Part shown: positions 1 through 7,324 of the stretch, piece after piece
Numbering within the stretch: position 1 is the first letter of the stretch
How the letters are laid out: each line of letters opens with the position of its first letter
DNA from: Chrysomallon squamiferum
Taxonomy: Eukaryota > Mollusca > Gastropoda > Neomphalida > Peltospiridae
Direction of reading: 5' to 3'
NCBI GenBank assembly: GCA_012295275.1
Contig: CM022668.1
Coordinates: forward strand, 14,815,891-14,825,890
DNA: 10,000 bases
Notes under the pieces: model-generated
Told to the model about the DNA's origin: nothing
Database searches by the model: none
The model's input: the letters and a program-made list of their open reading frames with translations, nothing else
Position numbers and translations under genes: made by a program

Positions 1-26
1 GTTTAAAATCTCGTTTACTGAACCAT

Positions 27-40
27 CCTGAACCTTCAGG
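27..40. repeat. Short perfect inverted repeat (6-bp stem)
   Basis: CCTGAA-CC-TTCAGG forms a perfect 6-bp stem with a two-base loop. It is small and may be chance. The rest of 1-86 is unique sequence with nothing recognised. Confidence 0.3.
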
Positions 41-86
41 TGTTGGTAAATCACAGTACGTCATATTTCACGTTCAAACATATTTC

Positions 87-125
87 TTTTTTTTTTTTTT
101 TTTTTTTCTTTCTTTCTCTTCCTTG
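87..125. repeat. Poly-T (21) followed by CTTT repeats
   Basis: A 21-base T run at 87-107 is followed by ctttctttctcttcctt. On the minus strand this would be an A-rich tail, as seen at the end of retroposed elements, but no matching element body was recognised next to it. Confidence 0.8.
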
Positions 126-540
126 TTTTAAAAAAGATGTTAAAGGTGCCCGAGGCGTTACTTAAGACTTTATTTATGTGTTTTGAAACGCGCTACATGT
201 TTTCTTCTAAAATAAAACACCATTCCCACCCCCCACCCAAAGTCTGTTGCCGTGCAGAACAATCGGATGAGCCAGATGCCCAATTACAAATGGCCGGCGA
301 GTGTAGATACTCGGAAACGATTAATGAAACAGCGATTAGTTGGCAAGTGCTTTTACAATGGGTTCCTGAGAGATTTATGTCAGGTGTCGAAAGTGGCTTT
401 TGTTAAATTGGCATGGCGCGGTGGCAGAACCAGACCCGCTTTTAAATCGGGATGTCCTGCCACGTGTTATCGCGTATTTGGGGTTGTGCGCGATTAATGC
501 TAGTTGTTGTTTGTTCTCTCTCTGTATCTTTTTCTCTGTT
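126..540. other. Unique block, no gene recognised
   Basis: Complex sequence with some CpG and an E-box core CACGTG (462-467). Two overlapping plus-strand frames are open here (137-406 and 252-497) for 80-90 codons each. They overlap in different frames, have no recognisable domain, and the second runs through the end of the first. I see no splice sites that would favour either, so I do not call a gene. Confidence 0.4.
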
Positions 541-550
541 TTCTCCTTTG

Positions 551-671
551 TTTTTTTTTTTTTTTTTTTTTTTTTTTATTGGTTCTCTCTCTGTCTGTCT
601 GTCTGTTTGTCTACCTCTCTCTCTTCTTTTCTCTCTCATTTCTCTCATTCCATTTTTTTCTGATTGCTTCT

Positions 672-675
<4 letters not shown>
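551..675. repeat. Poly-T (27) and degenerate CTGT/CT-rich tract
   Basis: A run of 27 T at 551-577 is followed by imperfect ctgt and ctct repeats up to the pure CT tract at 676. It is low-complexity polypyrimidine sequence. Confidence 0.85.

Positions 676-745
<70 letters not shown>
676..745. repeat. (CT)n microsatellite, 70 bp
   Basis: A pure CT dinucleotide tract abutting copy A of the 354-bp repeat. It corresponds to the (GA)n tract at 4382-4451 beside copy B. Confidence 0.98.
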
Positions 746-749
<4 letters not shown>

Positions 750-1093
750 TTTATTATTCATTAGCATACCCCCGATCTTCATAATTGTCTGTTAATGAAT
801 CAAAAATGATCTGAATATTTTGGTCATCTTTTCAACACACGATACATAAAATATTTCAAAGCCAGTTTAAAAATAATATTACCAAACATTCATCAGACCG
901 AGTTTGATACGAGAGAATATTCACTACTCACAAAATAAATAAGACATTCTTCCTCTCACCCGTTTACTGTCCGTTCCTGTCTTATCTCTCACATAAACTT
1001 CACAATTCTCATTTACGTCAGCTCTATCTACATGTTAACAGACTTGTGTAACAGAGAAACCAGCTCTTAGACAACTAGATGTTTAGTACAGCG

Positions 1094-1099
<6 letters not shown>
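746..1099 (-). repeat. Dispersed repeat family, copy A (354 bp, bracketed by CT tracts)
   Basis: Read on the minus strand this unit starts GATTTACGCTGTACTAAAC directly after a (GA)n tract and ends GAATAATAAATAAT directly before another (GA)n tract. By eye it matches 4028-4381 over its full length without gaps, with seven mismatches (about 98% identity). No reading frame, terminal inverted repeat or tRNA-like box was recognised, so it looks like a non-autonomous repeat. Minus-strand orientation is assigned arbitrarily so that copies agree. Confidence 0.9.
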
Positions 1100-1183
<84 letters not shown>

Positions 1184-1259
1184 CGACTCTCTCTCTCGCT
1201 CTCTCTCTCAGTCTGTCTCTCTCTCCCTCCCTTCCCCTGAATCTCTCTCTCTCTTTCTC

Positions 1260-1293
<34 letters not shown>

Positions 1294-1331
1294 AGTCTGT
1301 ATCTCTGTACCTTCCCCTGAATCTCTCTCTG

Positions 1332-1363
<32 letters not shown>

Positions 1364-1398
1364 TGTCTCTCTGTGTCTCTAATTCTCTCTCTCTCTGA
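1098..1398. repeat. (CT)n microsatellite, then imperfect CT/GTCT compound tract
   Basis: 84 bp of pure CT (1098-1181) starts at the other edge of copy A. It is followed by about 215 bp of degenerate CTCT and GTCT repeats. The segments 'ccttcccctgaatctctctctct' near 1229 and 1310 recur, which suggests local tandem duplication within the tract. Confidence 0.95.
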
Positions 1399-1421
1399 TT
1401 TATACGTATATCATGGACGTA

Positions 1422-1502
1422 TGTATGTATGTATGAAATAGAAAGAAAGAAAGATGCAGAGAGAGAGAGAGACAGACACACATACACACACAGTCACACA
1501 CA
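1422..1502. repeat. Compound TATG, GAAA, GA and CA short repeats
   Basis: A run of gtatgtatgtatg, gaaagaaagaaag, agagagagaga and cacacacatacacacaca in succession. Confidence 0.85.
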
Positions 1503-2138
1503 TGCCACGATAAACAAATTTATTATCTTTTTATTATTTATTATTTGCTCTGTTTATAACCCTGATTACGCTGACGTTAAAGCTTATCACTGACCGGCAC
1601 GAAAATAACGAGAACAGCGTTCATCTGCTGATATTCGTGAATCGGTCACTCGTCACTATTTCCTAACGCGGAGGAATACGTTACCAAACTGTACCGTCTG
1701 CGTTTCTGTTTCTTCAGCTGACTTGCGCGAGGAATGCACGAGAGAGCTATTAGCTCCAAGCGCGCGCGCGCGCACTAGCGTCGAATATAGACCAGCGTTT
1801 ACGACCTACTAAACATACTTTCCTTGATTCGTAAATAGTCATTTAGCAAGATCAAACATTTGCCACCATACAAGCAATCTCTGTGTTAAGAGGCTCTTCA
1901 CGATGATCCTTGACCCGTGGAGATCTAACGTTCGCACGCGCTGTGACGTCGATATTACGTCGATGACAGACGGTGAAATTCTATCAAGGATAAGCTGAGA
2001 TACGGAGAAATTTTCAGCATATTTACAAGATTACGAAAATATCCCCTATTTGTAAATATGTCGTGATCACACAAGATGTTTTTTAATACGGGGAAAAAGG
2101 TGGGGGGTATGGACCTAATTTGTTTTGATGTGTTCTTT
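1503..2138. other. Unique CpG-containing block
   Basis: About 635 bp of complex sequence, richer in CpG than the surroundings. It includes a (GC)n run at 1760-1773 and two copies of ACGTCGAT (1946-1953 and 1958-1965). No open frame longer than about 30 codons after a plausible acceptor was seen. It may be regulatory sequence, or simply unique intron. Confidence 0.4.
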
Positions 2139-2139
2139 C

Positions 2140-2163
2140 AAAAAAAAAAAAAAAAAAAAAAAA
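2140..2163. repeat. Poly-A (24)
   Basis: An uninterrupted run of 24 A. No polyadenylation signal or element body was recognised directly upstream. Confidence 0.9.
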
Positions 2164-2212
2164 GTCTTGAGAAAGCGAGAAAGAGCATGCGAGAGACAAG
2201 GGCAATGAGCAC

Positions 2213-2229
2213 TATATATATATATGTAT

Positions 2230-2305
<76 letters not shown>
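2213..2305. repeat. (TA)n then (GA)n microsatellite
   Basis: A short TA run (about 2213-2225) leads through gtatagagaaa into 70 bp of pure GA (2236-2305). The flank after it (gtaaatgaattatt) does not match the 354-bp repeat. Confidence 0.95.
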
Positions 2306-2307
<2 letters not shown>

Positions 2308-2374
2308 AATGAATTATTAATAAAAATTTCGTTCAGTAAGAATATAAATCAGCCTACATTTTCACTTCGTTTTA

Positions 2375-2412
<38 letters not shown>
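2375..2412. repeat. (CTA)n trinucleotide repeat
   Basis: About eleven CTA units grading into CCA units. Confidence 0.95.
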
Positions 2413-2413
<1 letters not shown>

Positions 2414-2825
2414 AACTGATAATAATAACATAATATATAACGTAATAGTAGTAACAATAGAACCAGTAAAAACTTATACACAGACAAAATAAAGTATGCA
2501 TATATATGCTTACTTATTAATAAAATATAAACGCATGCATTAATACAGATACATTATTATTATTACTGCTATTTCTATTATTACTACTACTACTACCACC
2601 ACTACCACTACCACCACTAACAACAGCTACAGGTACCAGAACAAAGCTAGCCGGCAGCCAGAAAACCAACTGTGATTATTTGAATCTAATAAATAACTTT
2701 TGTTTGTTTTGTTTTTTTACTGTTTATTGTATATATATAAAATACAGGTCCGGAAGAACCGGATAATCAACAAATCTGGTTCATCCCAGGTCCCAAGATT
2801 ACTGGATAAATGGTATGGTAACCGT
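2413..2825. other. AT-rich sequence with small trinucleotide patches, no gene
   Basis: A small (TAC/CCA)n patch lies at about 2580-2620. The remainder is AT-rich unique sequence with no convincing exon. Confidence 0.5.
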
Positions 2826-2868
<43 letters not shown>

Positions 2869-2872
2869 CTAT

Positions 2873-2904
<32 letters not shown>

Positions 2905-2968
2905 TTCCTCCTCCTCCTACTAGTGCTATTACTACTACTACTACTTCTAATACTATCACTACCACTAT

Positions 2969-3005
<37 letters not shown>

Positions 3006-3152
3006 GCTGCTGCTGCTACTTCTGTTACTGTTACTACTGCTGTTGTCGTTGTATTGCTCATGTTATTGCTATTGCAATTGCTATTATTATTGTTGTTATT
3101 GTTATTGTCGTTGTTGTTAATCATTGTTGTTGTTTTTATGATTACCATGAAG

Positions 3153-3183
<31 letters not shown>

Positions 3184-3197
3184 AATAATAATAATAA
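2826..3197. repeat. Mosaic trinucleotide repeat block, about 370 bp
   Basis: In order: (CAA)n at about 2826-2868; (ACT)n to about 2905; CTC units; (ACT)n with point changes, 2930-3005; TGC units at 3004-3017; a (TTG/TTA)-rich segment at about 3050-3135; (GAT)n at 3153-3182; (AAT)n to 3197. Open frames across it encode homopolymers of Gln, Leu, Thr or Val depending on the frame, and on both strands, which is the mark of repeat translation and not of a gene. Confidence 0.97.
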
Positions 3198-3656
3198 CAA
3201 AAATTAAATTTAAAAAAATAATTTCTTAGTAATATATTAATCTTTCATCTGTTTCATGAGAAAGTCAGGTGCACTTTAATTTAAACAGCAGATGACGTAA
3301 ACAATTCTTCGTGATGGCGTGCTTAAACCAGCCAATCAGCGGTCGATGTCAGCGGAATCATCTAGATAGACAGTGTCATTATCAACAATTTATTTTTCGT
3401 CCGCGTTTTTGCGTGGACCTTAAGACTGCGGTGTCGACATTTGTAAACAGTTTACGTAAACTGTCGGCGTAAGTGATGTGTATTGGGACAAAATTACCAT
3501 CAACAGGTTTATTTATAGTTCAGCATCTGCCGAAATATTGTCACTATGTCAGAAGTCTGCTGTTTTCTGCTGCTTGTAATGAATTTATAATATATCAATA
3601 CAAAATAGATTTCAGAAAAAAAGGGAGATAGAATAGGGACATAGTTATTAATTAAT
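3198..3656. promoter_or_regulatory. Unique block with promoter-like motifs
   Basis: Contains a CRE-like TGACGTAA (3293-3300), a CCAAT box in GCCAATCAGC (3332-3336), a forkhead-type GTAAACA (3443-3449) and an 18-bp perfect palindrome (3447-3464). No TATA box at a suitable distance and no coding exon were recognised. A regulatory role is an inference from clustered motifs; each alone could occur by chance. Confidence 0.3.
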
Positions 3657-3815
3657 ATGCGTGTGTATGTGTATCTAAAAATGTGCGTGTATGTATGCAT
3701 GTTTGTGAGTATGTGTGTATATATGTATGTAAGTAAGAATGTGTATGTGTATGTGTACATGCATATGTTTGCATATGTGTGGTATGTATGTATATGTATG
3801 TATGTATGTATGTAT
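3657..3815. repeat. Degenerate (TATG/TG)n repeat
   Basis: About 160 bp of gtatgtgtatg-type sequence with the purest part (GTAT)n at about 3781-3814, followed by aataataatgg. Confidence 0.95.
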
Positions 3816-3952
3816 AATAATAATGGGTTTTTTCTTGGGATGAATATTTGTGTTTATGTATGTGAGTGCGTATGTGTGTGTTTCTCTCTCTCATTTATAC
3901 TGTATGCTGGTGTGTCACGTATATACGTCTGTACGTGTGTAAAATTAAGTAG

Positions 3953-3958
<6 letters not shown>

Positions 3959-4029
<71 letters not shown>
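3959..4029. repeat. (GA)n microsatellite, 71 bp
   Basis: A pure GA tract that runs into the GATTTACGC start of repeat copy B. It is preceded by two GAAA units. Confidence 0.98.
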
Positions 4030-4033
<4 letters not shown>

Positions 4034-4377
4034 CGCTGTACTAAACATCTAGTTGTCTAAGAGCTGGTTTCTCTGTTACACAAGTCTGTTAACACGTAGA
4101 TAGAACTGACGTAAATGAGAATTGTGAAGTTTATGTGAGAGATAAGACAGGAACGGACAGTAAACGGGTGAGAGGAAGAATGTCTTATTTATTTTGTGAG
4201 TAGTGAATATTCTCTCGTATCAAACTCGGTCTCATGAATGTTTGGCAATATTATTTTTAAACTGGCGTTGAAATATTTTATGTATCGTGTGTTGAAAAGA
4301 TGACCAAATTATTCAGATCATTTTTGATTCATTAACAGACAGTTATGAAGATCGGGGGTATGCTAATGAATAATAAA

Positions 4378-4381
<4 letters not shown>
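4028..4381 (+). repeat. Dispersed repeat family, copy B (354 bp, inverted relative to copy A)
   Basis: Same unit as 746-1099 in the opposite orientation, exactly the same length. It begins GATTTACGCTGTACTAAAC at the end of a 71-bp (GA)n tract and ends where the next 70-bp (GA)n tract starts. Homology to copy A includes the flanking GA/CT tracts but stops beyond them: the outer flanks (agaaagaaag here, ccccgactct in copy A; GAA repeat here, T-rich in copy A) do not match. The repeating unit is therefore best drawn as GA tract, 354-bp core, GA tract. Confidence 0.9.
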
Positions 4382-4452
<71 letters not shown>

Positions 4453-4503
4453 GAAGAAGAAGAAGAAGAAGAAGAAAAAAAAGAAGAAGAAGAAGAAGAA
4501 AGT
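4382..4503. repeat. (GA)n, 70 bp, then (GAA)n
   Basis: Pure GA at 4382-4451 abuts the end of copy B and passes through acgaagaag into about 48 bp of GAA repeat with an A interruption. Confidence 0.97.
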
Positions 4504-4540
4504 AAACAACGACTGAAATAGAAACAGACCAACAGCGATA

Positions 4541-4762
4541 TTAATTAATTTATTTTGCAAGTAGCGAATATCCTGCCATATCAAGTTCGGGCTGTTAAAT
4601 GTTTAAAAATATTAGTTCAACGTAATTTGAAATATTTGTAAATAATTATGATAACAGTTCGTGTGGTGTGGGTTTCGCAAAGTTGACTAAGATATTCAGT
4701 ACATTTTTGATTCGATAGCTGTCTAATATGAAGATGGGGATGATTACTGATAATGAATAAAG

Positions 4763-4766
<4 letters not shown>
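4541..4766 (+). repeat. Diverged, 5'-truncated copy C of the same repeat family
   Basis: From about 4541 the sequence follows the 3' two-thirds of copy B with many substitutions and small indels. Shared landmarks in order are TTATTTTG..AGTAG.GAATAT, ATATCAA.TTCGG, AATGTTT, TGAAATATTT, GATATTCAG..CATTTTTGATTC, ATGAAGAT.GGG and TAATGAATAA. It ends at (GA)n (4767-4852), as copies A and B do. It lies in the same orientation as copy B, about 90 bp after that copy's terminal GA tract. The divergence implies an older insertion than the A/B pair. Confidence 0.75.

Positions 4767-4852
<86 letters not shown>
4767..4852. repeat. (GA)n microsatellite, 86 bp
   Basis: The longest pure GA tract in the window, at the 3' end of diverged copy C. 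The following flank gattcagtaac resembles the GATTTACGC start only weakly. Confidence 0.98.
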
Positions 4853-4854
<2 letters not shown>

Positions 4855-4949
4855 CAGTAACACCATGACATGAAGATCTAGCTTATTTTAATGATATCAA
4901 AATTACGTGTTTTCAAAAATATCTGTCCATTCATTGATTATTTCATTTT

Positions 4950-5005
4950 CTGTTCGTTTTCTATTCATCCATTCATTCATTCATTCATTTATTCTTTCTT
5001 TCTCT
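4950..5005. repeat. (CATT)n-type repeat
   Basis: Five or so CATT units (about 4966-4990) followed by a TTTC-rich stretch. Confidence 0.75.
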
Positions 5006-5084
5006 GATCCCTCGTTTACTCCCGTCATCTAAACCTATCACAAGAAACAAAAAAAAAACAACAACACATAAACTATGAGATTTT

Positions 5085-5215
5085 ATAAATCGGCCACAGC
5101 ACCACACATTAGGAGATGGAAGTAATAAGAATCGATCCCGCGACCACTTGAAGTCTCATTCCACGGATTCAAAGATTGCTCTTTTACAGCCACGAAGTGT
5201 TACGGTCACGCTGAG
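5085..5215 (-). repeat. Possible tRNA-derived SINE remnant
   Basis: On the minus strand GGATCGATTCT (5138-5128) matches the RNA polymerase III B box GGTTCGANTCC at nine of eleven positions and is preceded by GGTCGCG, as in many tRNA-derived SINEs. About 54 bases upstream (near 5192-5181) lies TGGCTGTAAAAG, a partial A box. No clear A-tail or target-site duplication was found. A chance B-box match cannot be excluded. Confidence 0.35.
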
Positions 5216-5248
5216 ACGGGAATGAACATTTTTCTTTTTGGGGGGCAG

Positions 5249-5397
5249 TTAGTTTAGTTCGTACAGCCAGACAGTGTCAAGAAACCAGATCAAACGTTAA
5301 AGAAGGCAAACAGTTTTGTGTAAGTGAGACGCCAAATAACCAGAAGATCTGCGGCTATTCAAGGCTGTTTTGCCGCGTGCAGATTATACGGAATAAG
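5249..5397 (+). other. Candidate exon (149 bp) with perfect consensus donor
   Basis: A possible acceptor (tttttctttttggggggcag, ending 5248) precedes a 149-bp segment ending AAG|GTAAGTAG, the full MAG|GTRAGT consensus. After two bases completing a codon, 49 codons are open to the donor. The other two frames hit TAG within three codons. The peptide contains four cysteines (RQCQE, FCVSE, ICGYS, FCRVQ). It resembles no family I recognise. The G-run in the acceptor weakens the call, and a 50-codon open stretch alone is not strong evidence. Confidence 0.25.
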
Positions 5398-5559
5398 GTA
5401 AGTAGCGAAAACACGGCGAAATGCATGTAGAAAGTGAAGATGTCTTCTATTTGATAGGGGAAATGAACTGTCCGTTTTGGGGGTTTTTTTTACTAAATTA
5501 TTTTACGACAGTATGTGTTAGATTATTATAATTCATTCATTCTTCTGTCTGTTGGTATC

Positions 5560-5678
5560 TGTCTATCATTTCTCTCTCTCACTGTCTATTTCTCTTTCTC
5601 TCTCTTTCTGTCTCCGATATTTTCTGTTATAATTTTCATGTCTCTCTTTCTTTCAGTCCCTGACACTTTCTGTCTATC

Positions 5679-5757
<79 letters not shown>

Positions 5758-5760
5758 CCT
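5560..5760. repeat. CT-rich tract with pure (CT)n at 5682-5753
   Basis: Degenerate tctctttctgtc sequence leads into 72 bp of pure CT. The flank on the right (cctccctttggtttctag) is unrelated to the 354-bp repeat. Confidence 0.95.
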
Positions 5761-5984
5761 TTGGTTTCTAGAACAGCAATATCCTTGGCTTGAATAATCC
5801 TATAATCCTTAAAAAACATTTACAACAGGACATACGGACTTACGACTCCATCGAAAGGTCTCCATATTTATGCTTCGAACTAAAACATTTTACAGTTGTA
5901 CAAGCTTTAAACTGGTTGAAATAAGTTTAAACATACTTGCATCATTTGCTTTTATTTCTTTATCATTCTTTCATTCTTACTAGA

Positions 5985-5987
<3 letters not shown>
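5761..5987. other. Short unique stretch, nothing recognised
   Basis: AT-rich sequence between CT and GA tracts. No exon or motif cluster was seen. Confidence 0.5.

Positions 5988-6062
<75 letters not shown>
5988..6062. repeat. (GA)n microsatellite, 75 bp
   Basis: A pure GA tract leading into the 19-bp stub of the dispersed repeat at 6061. Confidence 0.98.
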
Positions 6063-6066
<4 letters not shown>

Positions 6067-6079
6067 CGCTGTATTAAAC
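6061..6079 (+). repeat. 19-bp stub of the repeat family's 5' end after a (GA)n tract
   Basis: At the end of the (GA)n tract 5988-6062 the sequence GATTTACGCTGTATTAAAC matches the first 19 bases of copies A and B with one difference (T for C). After that the match is lost. It is either a truncated member or a trace of exchange between GA tracts. Confidence 0.6.
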
Positions 6080-6165
6080 TATTAGAGAATTAGAAATAGG
6101 AAAAAACAAAAAGTGGACAAGAAAATGAATAAAACAATGAAATAAAGATAGAAAGCTGAAGATGC

Positions 6166-6169
6166 ATAA

Positions 6170-6202
<33 letters not shown>

Positions 6203-6291
6203 AAATAAATTAAAACAAAAAAAAGTGAGAAAAAAAAAAGTTCAGAAAAAACAACAACAGAGAAGACAAAATATATCTTCTTACATCAAAG

Positions 6292-6329
<38 letters not shown>

Positions 6330-6350
6330 AGAAGAAGAAAAGGAAAAAGA
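6166..6350. repeat. (AAAT)n, A-rich sequence, poly-A (36) and GAA units
   Basis: AAAT units at about 6166-6210, A-rich linker, then a 36-base A run at 6292-6327 followed by gaagaagaag. Confidence 0.93.
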
Positions 6351-6705
6351 AACAAAATGGATTGGTTTCGTTTCAGACAACACGAACGTATCAATTTCTA
6401 ATTACTTGTTACACCTATTTCCGGTCGTGGGTTGGAATCCGTTTGTAACTCACGCCAAGTTGGCTGTAGATTTCAGAAAAAAATACCAGTTTCATTAAGT
6501 CCTGCCTAAATCACGACTTTATATCCAATTATAACCAAGAATTGAGTTGGAATGGATGTTAGCTAATGAAGTGTATCGTACCGTTGCAAATTAAGTACAC
6601 AAGTAACAAATACTGGAAGTTAACAACGCATCAATGTGTGTGTTTGTATAGATACACACGTGCGTGTATGTTTTGATAACGTTGTAGGAACAAGTAGGTT
6701 ATTAA
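6351..6705. other. Unique sequence, downstream of the Wnt9 exon
   Basis: Within the presumed Wnt9 intron. At 6430-6440 GGTTGGAATCC differs from the B box GGTTCGANTCC at one base, but no A box or element end was found. A small (TG)n patch lies near 6635-6670. No sequence resembling the expected next Wnt exon (GFKETAF-like) was seen on the minus strand. Confidence 0.45.
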
Positions 6706-6709
6706 ATGT

Positions 6710-6782
6710 AATAATAATAATAATAATAATTTCTAATAATTTCTGAAAAGCGAAAAACGCTTCAGATAAATAAATAAATAGA

Positions 6783-6821
<39 letters not shown>

Positions 6822-6843
6822 CAACAGCAGCAGCAGCAGCAGT
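6710..6843. repeat. (TAA)n, (AAAT)n and (CAG)n repeats
   Basis: TAA units at 6710-6730, AAAT units at about 6766-6821 with one GATA interruption, then six CAG units at about 6826-6843. Confidence 0.95.
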
Positions 6844-6959
6844 AATCGTCGCGGTATCGTTTATTTAACTAAGCTTCATTCTGCATTATTCCTTGGCTTT
6901 AATTCGATATCAGTTCTAGTTTCAGTTAAAAAAAATCCAATCAACCAATGAAAACCCAC

Positions 6960-7231
6960 CTTTACGTAACAAGTGCTCTCTGTAACGTCCGAGCGTGCAG
7001 TTCCACCGCTCCGATTTGAACTGGTATCTGCATTCGTACAGAGAAAGTTTCGATGCCTCCAGGAGGGTTTCGGCTACTCCTTTGCCCCGCCTACACATTC
7101 GTTTCTGTTTTCTTTGCAGTTTCAACATTTCACAGAGTTTTCCAGATGACATTTTGTGACGTTCCAACTTGTAGATCTCAGTTGGGTCTAGATCTTGAGA
7201 CAGAGAGAGAATTGGCTCTCTCGCCGTCAAA
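6960..7231 (-). CDS. Wnt9: Wnt9-like secreted signalling ligand, internal exon (probably exon 2)
   Basis: A 272-bp exon read right to left encodes 90 complete codons plus one base at each edge. Wnts are lipid-modified secreted glycoproteins that bind Frizzled receptors. Seen: the peptide opens LTAREPIL, matching the LTGxEPL that follows the signal peptide in Wnt9 proteins. It then has C33-x12-C46 (KRMCRR), GVAETLLEA (51-59), and C67-x10-C78 within YQFKSERWNC, ending GRYREHLLRK. The four cysteines have Wnt spacing, and NCT at 77-79 is the conserved Wnt glycosylation sequon. RQKRMCRR-type sequence and the LLKRGF-like end point to Wnt9 rather than other subfamilies. The acceptor is a pyrimidine-rich stretch ending ttccag at about 7250-7232; the donor is AAAG|GTGGGT at 6960/6959. 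The intron before it is phase 2 and the one after is phase 1. The reading frame continues past the donor without Wnt similarity, which supports the splice. Compared with vertebrate WNT9A as I recall it, one residue (E of TLEGRY) is absent. The signal peptide and the C-terminal exons with the acylated serine are not in view. Confidence 0.88.
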
Positions 7232-7259
7232 CTGGAATTAAAAAAGAAAAGAAATTTTG

Positions 7260-7261
<2 letters not shown>

Positions 7262-7302
<41 letters not shown>
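7262..7302. repeat. (TA)n microsatellite, 41 bp
   Basis: A pure TA tract in the intron about 30 bp upstream of the Wnt9 exon's acceptor (minus-strand sense). Confidence 0.98.
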
Positions 7303-7303
<1 letters not shown>

Positions 7304-7324
7304 TAAAGCAAATGACTGTTTGTC

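Noticed and set aside
137-497. Two overlapping 80-90 codon plus-strand frames in unique sequence
   Set aside because: No domain, no start context or splice support, and the two frames compete for the same DNA. Kept only as an unassigned unique block.
442-784. Long frames on both strands rich in Ser-Leu, Arg-Glu or Phe
   Set aside because: They are translations of the CT/GA and poly-T tracts; every frame of such a repeat is open and no non-repeat domain is attached.
1083-1487. Minus-strand 134-residue Arg/Glu-rich frame
   Set aside because: It is entirely the compound CT/GTCT microsatellite read as GA; no splice sites or domain.
1760-1773. (GC)n run as a CpG-island promoter or Z-DNA element
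   Set aside because: Only 14 bp and isolated; too short to call alone.
2700-3155. Poly-Gln, poly-Leu, poly-Thr and poly-Val frames on both strands
   Set aside because: All come from the trinucleotide mosaic, and open frames coexist in several phases of both strands, which is not how a real polyglutamine gene looks.
3509-4052. Frames rich in Tyr-Thr-His or Val-Tyr-Cys-Met
   Set aside because: Translation of the TATG/TG repeat and the GA tract.
6420-6445. B-box-like GGTTGGAATCC as a second SINE
   Set aside because: A single good match without an A box, tail or duplication at a suitable distance; likely chance.
7053-7241. Plus-strand frame opposite the Wnt9 exon
   Set aside because: Shadow of the minus-strand coding exon; the Wnt cysteine pattern and splice sites support the minus strand.
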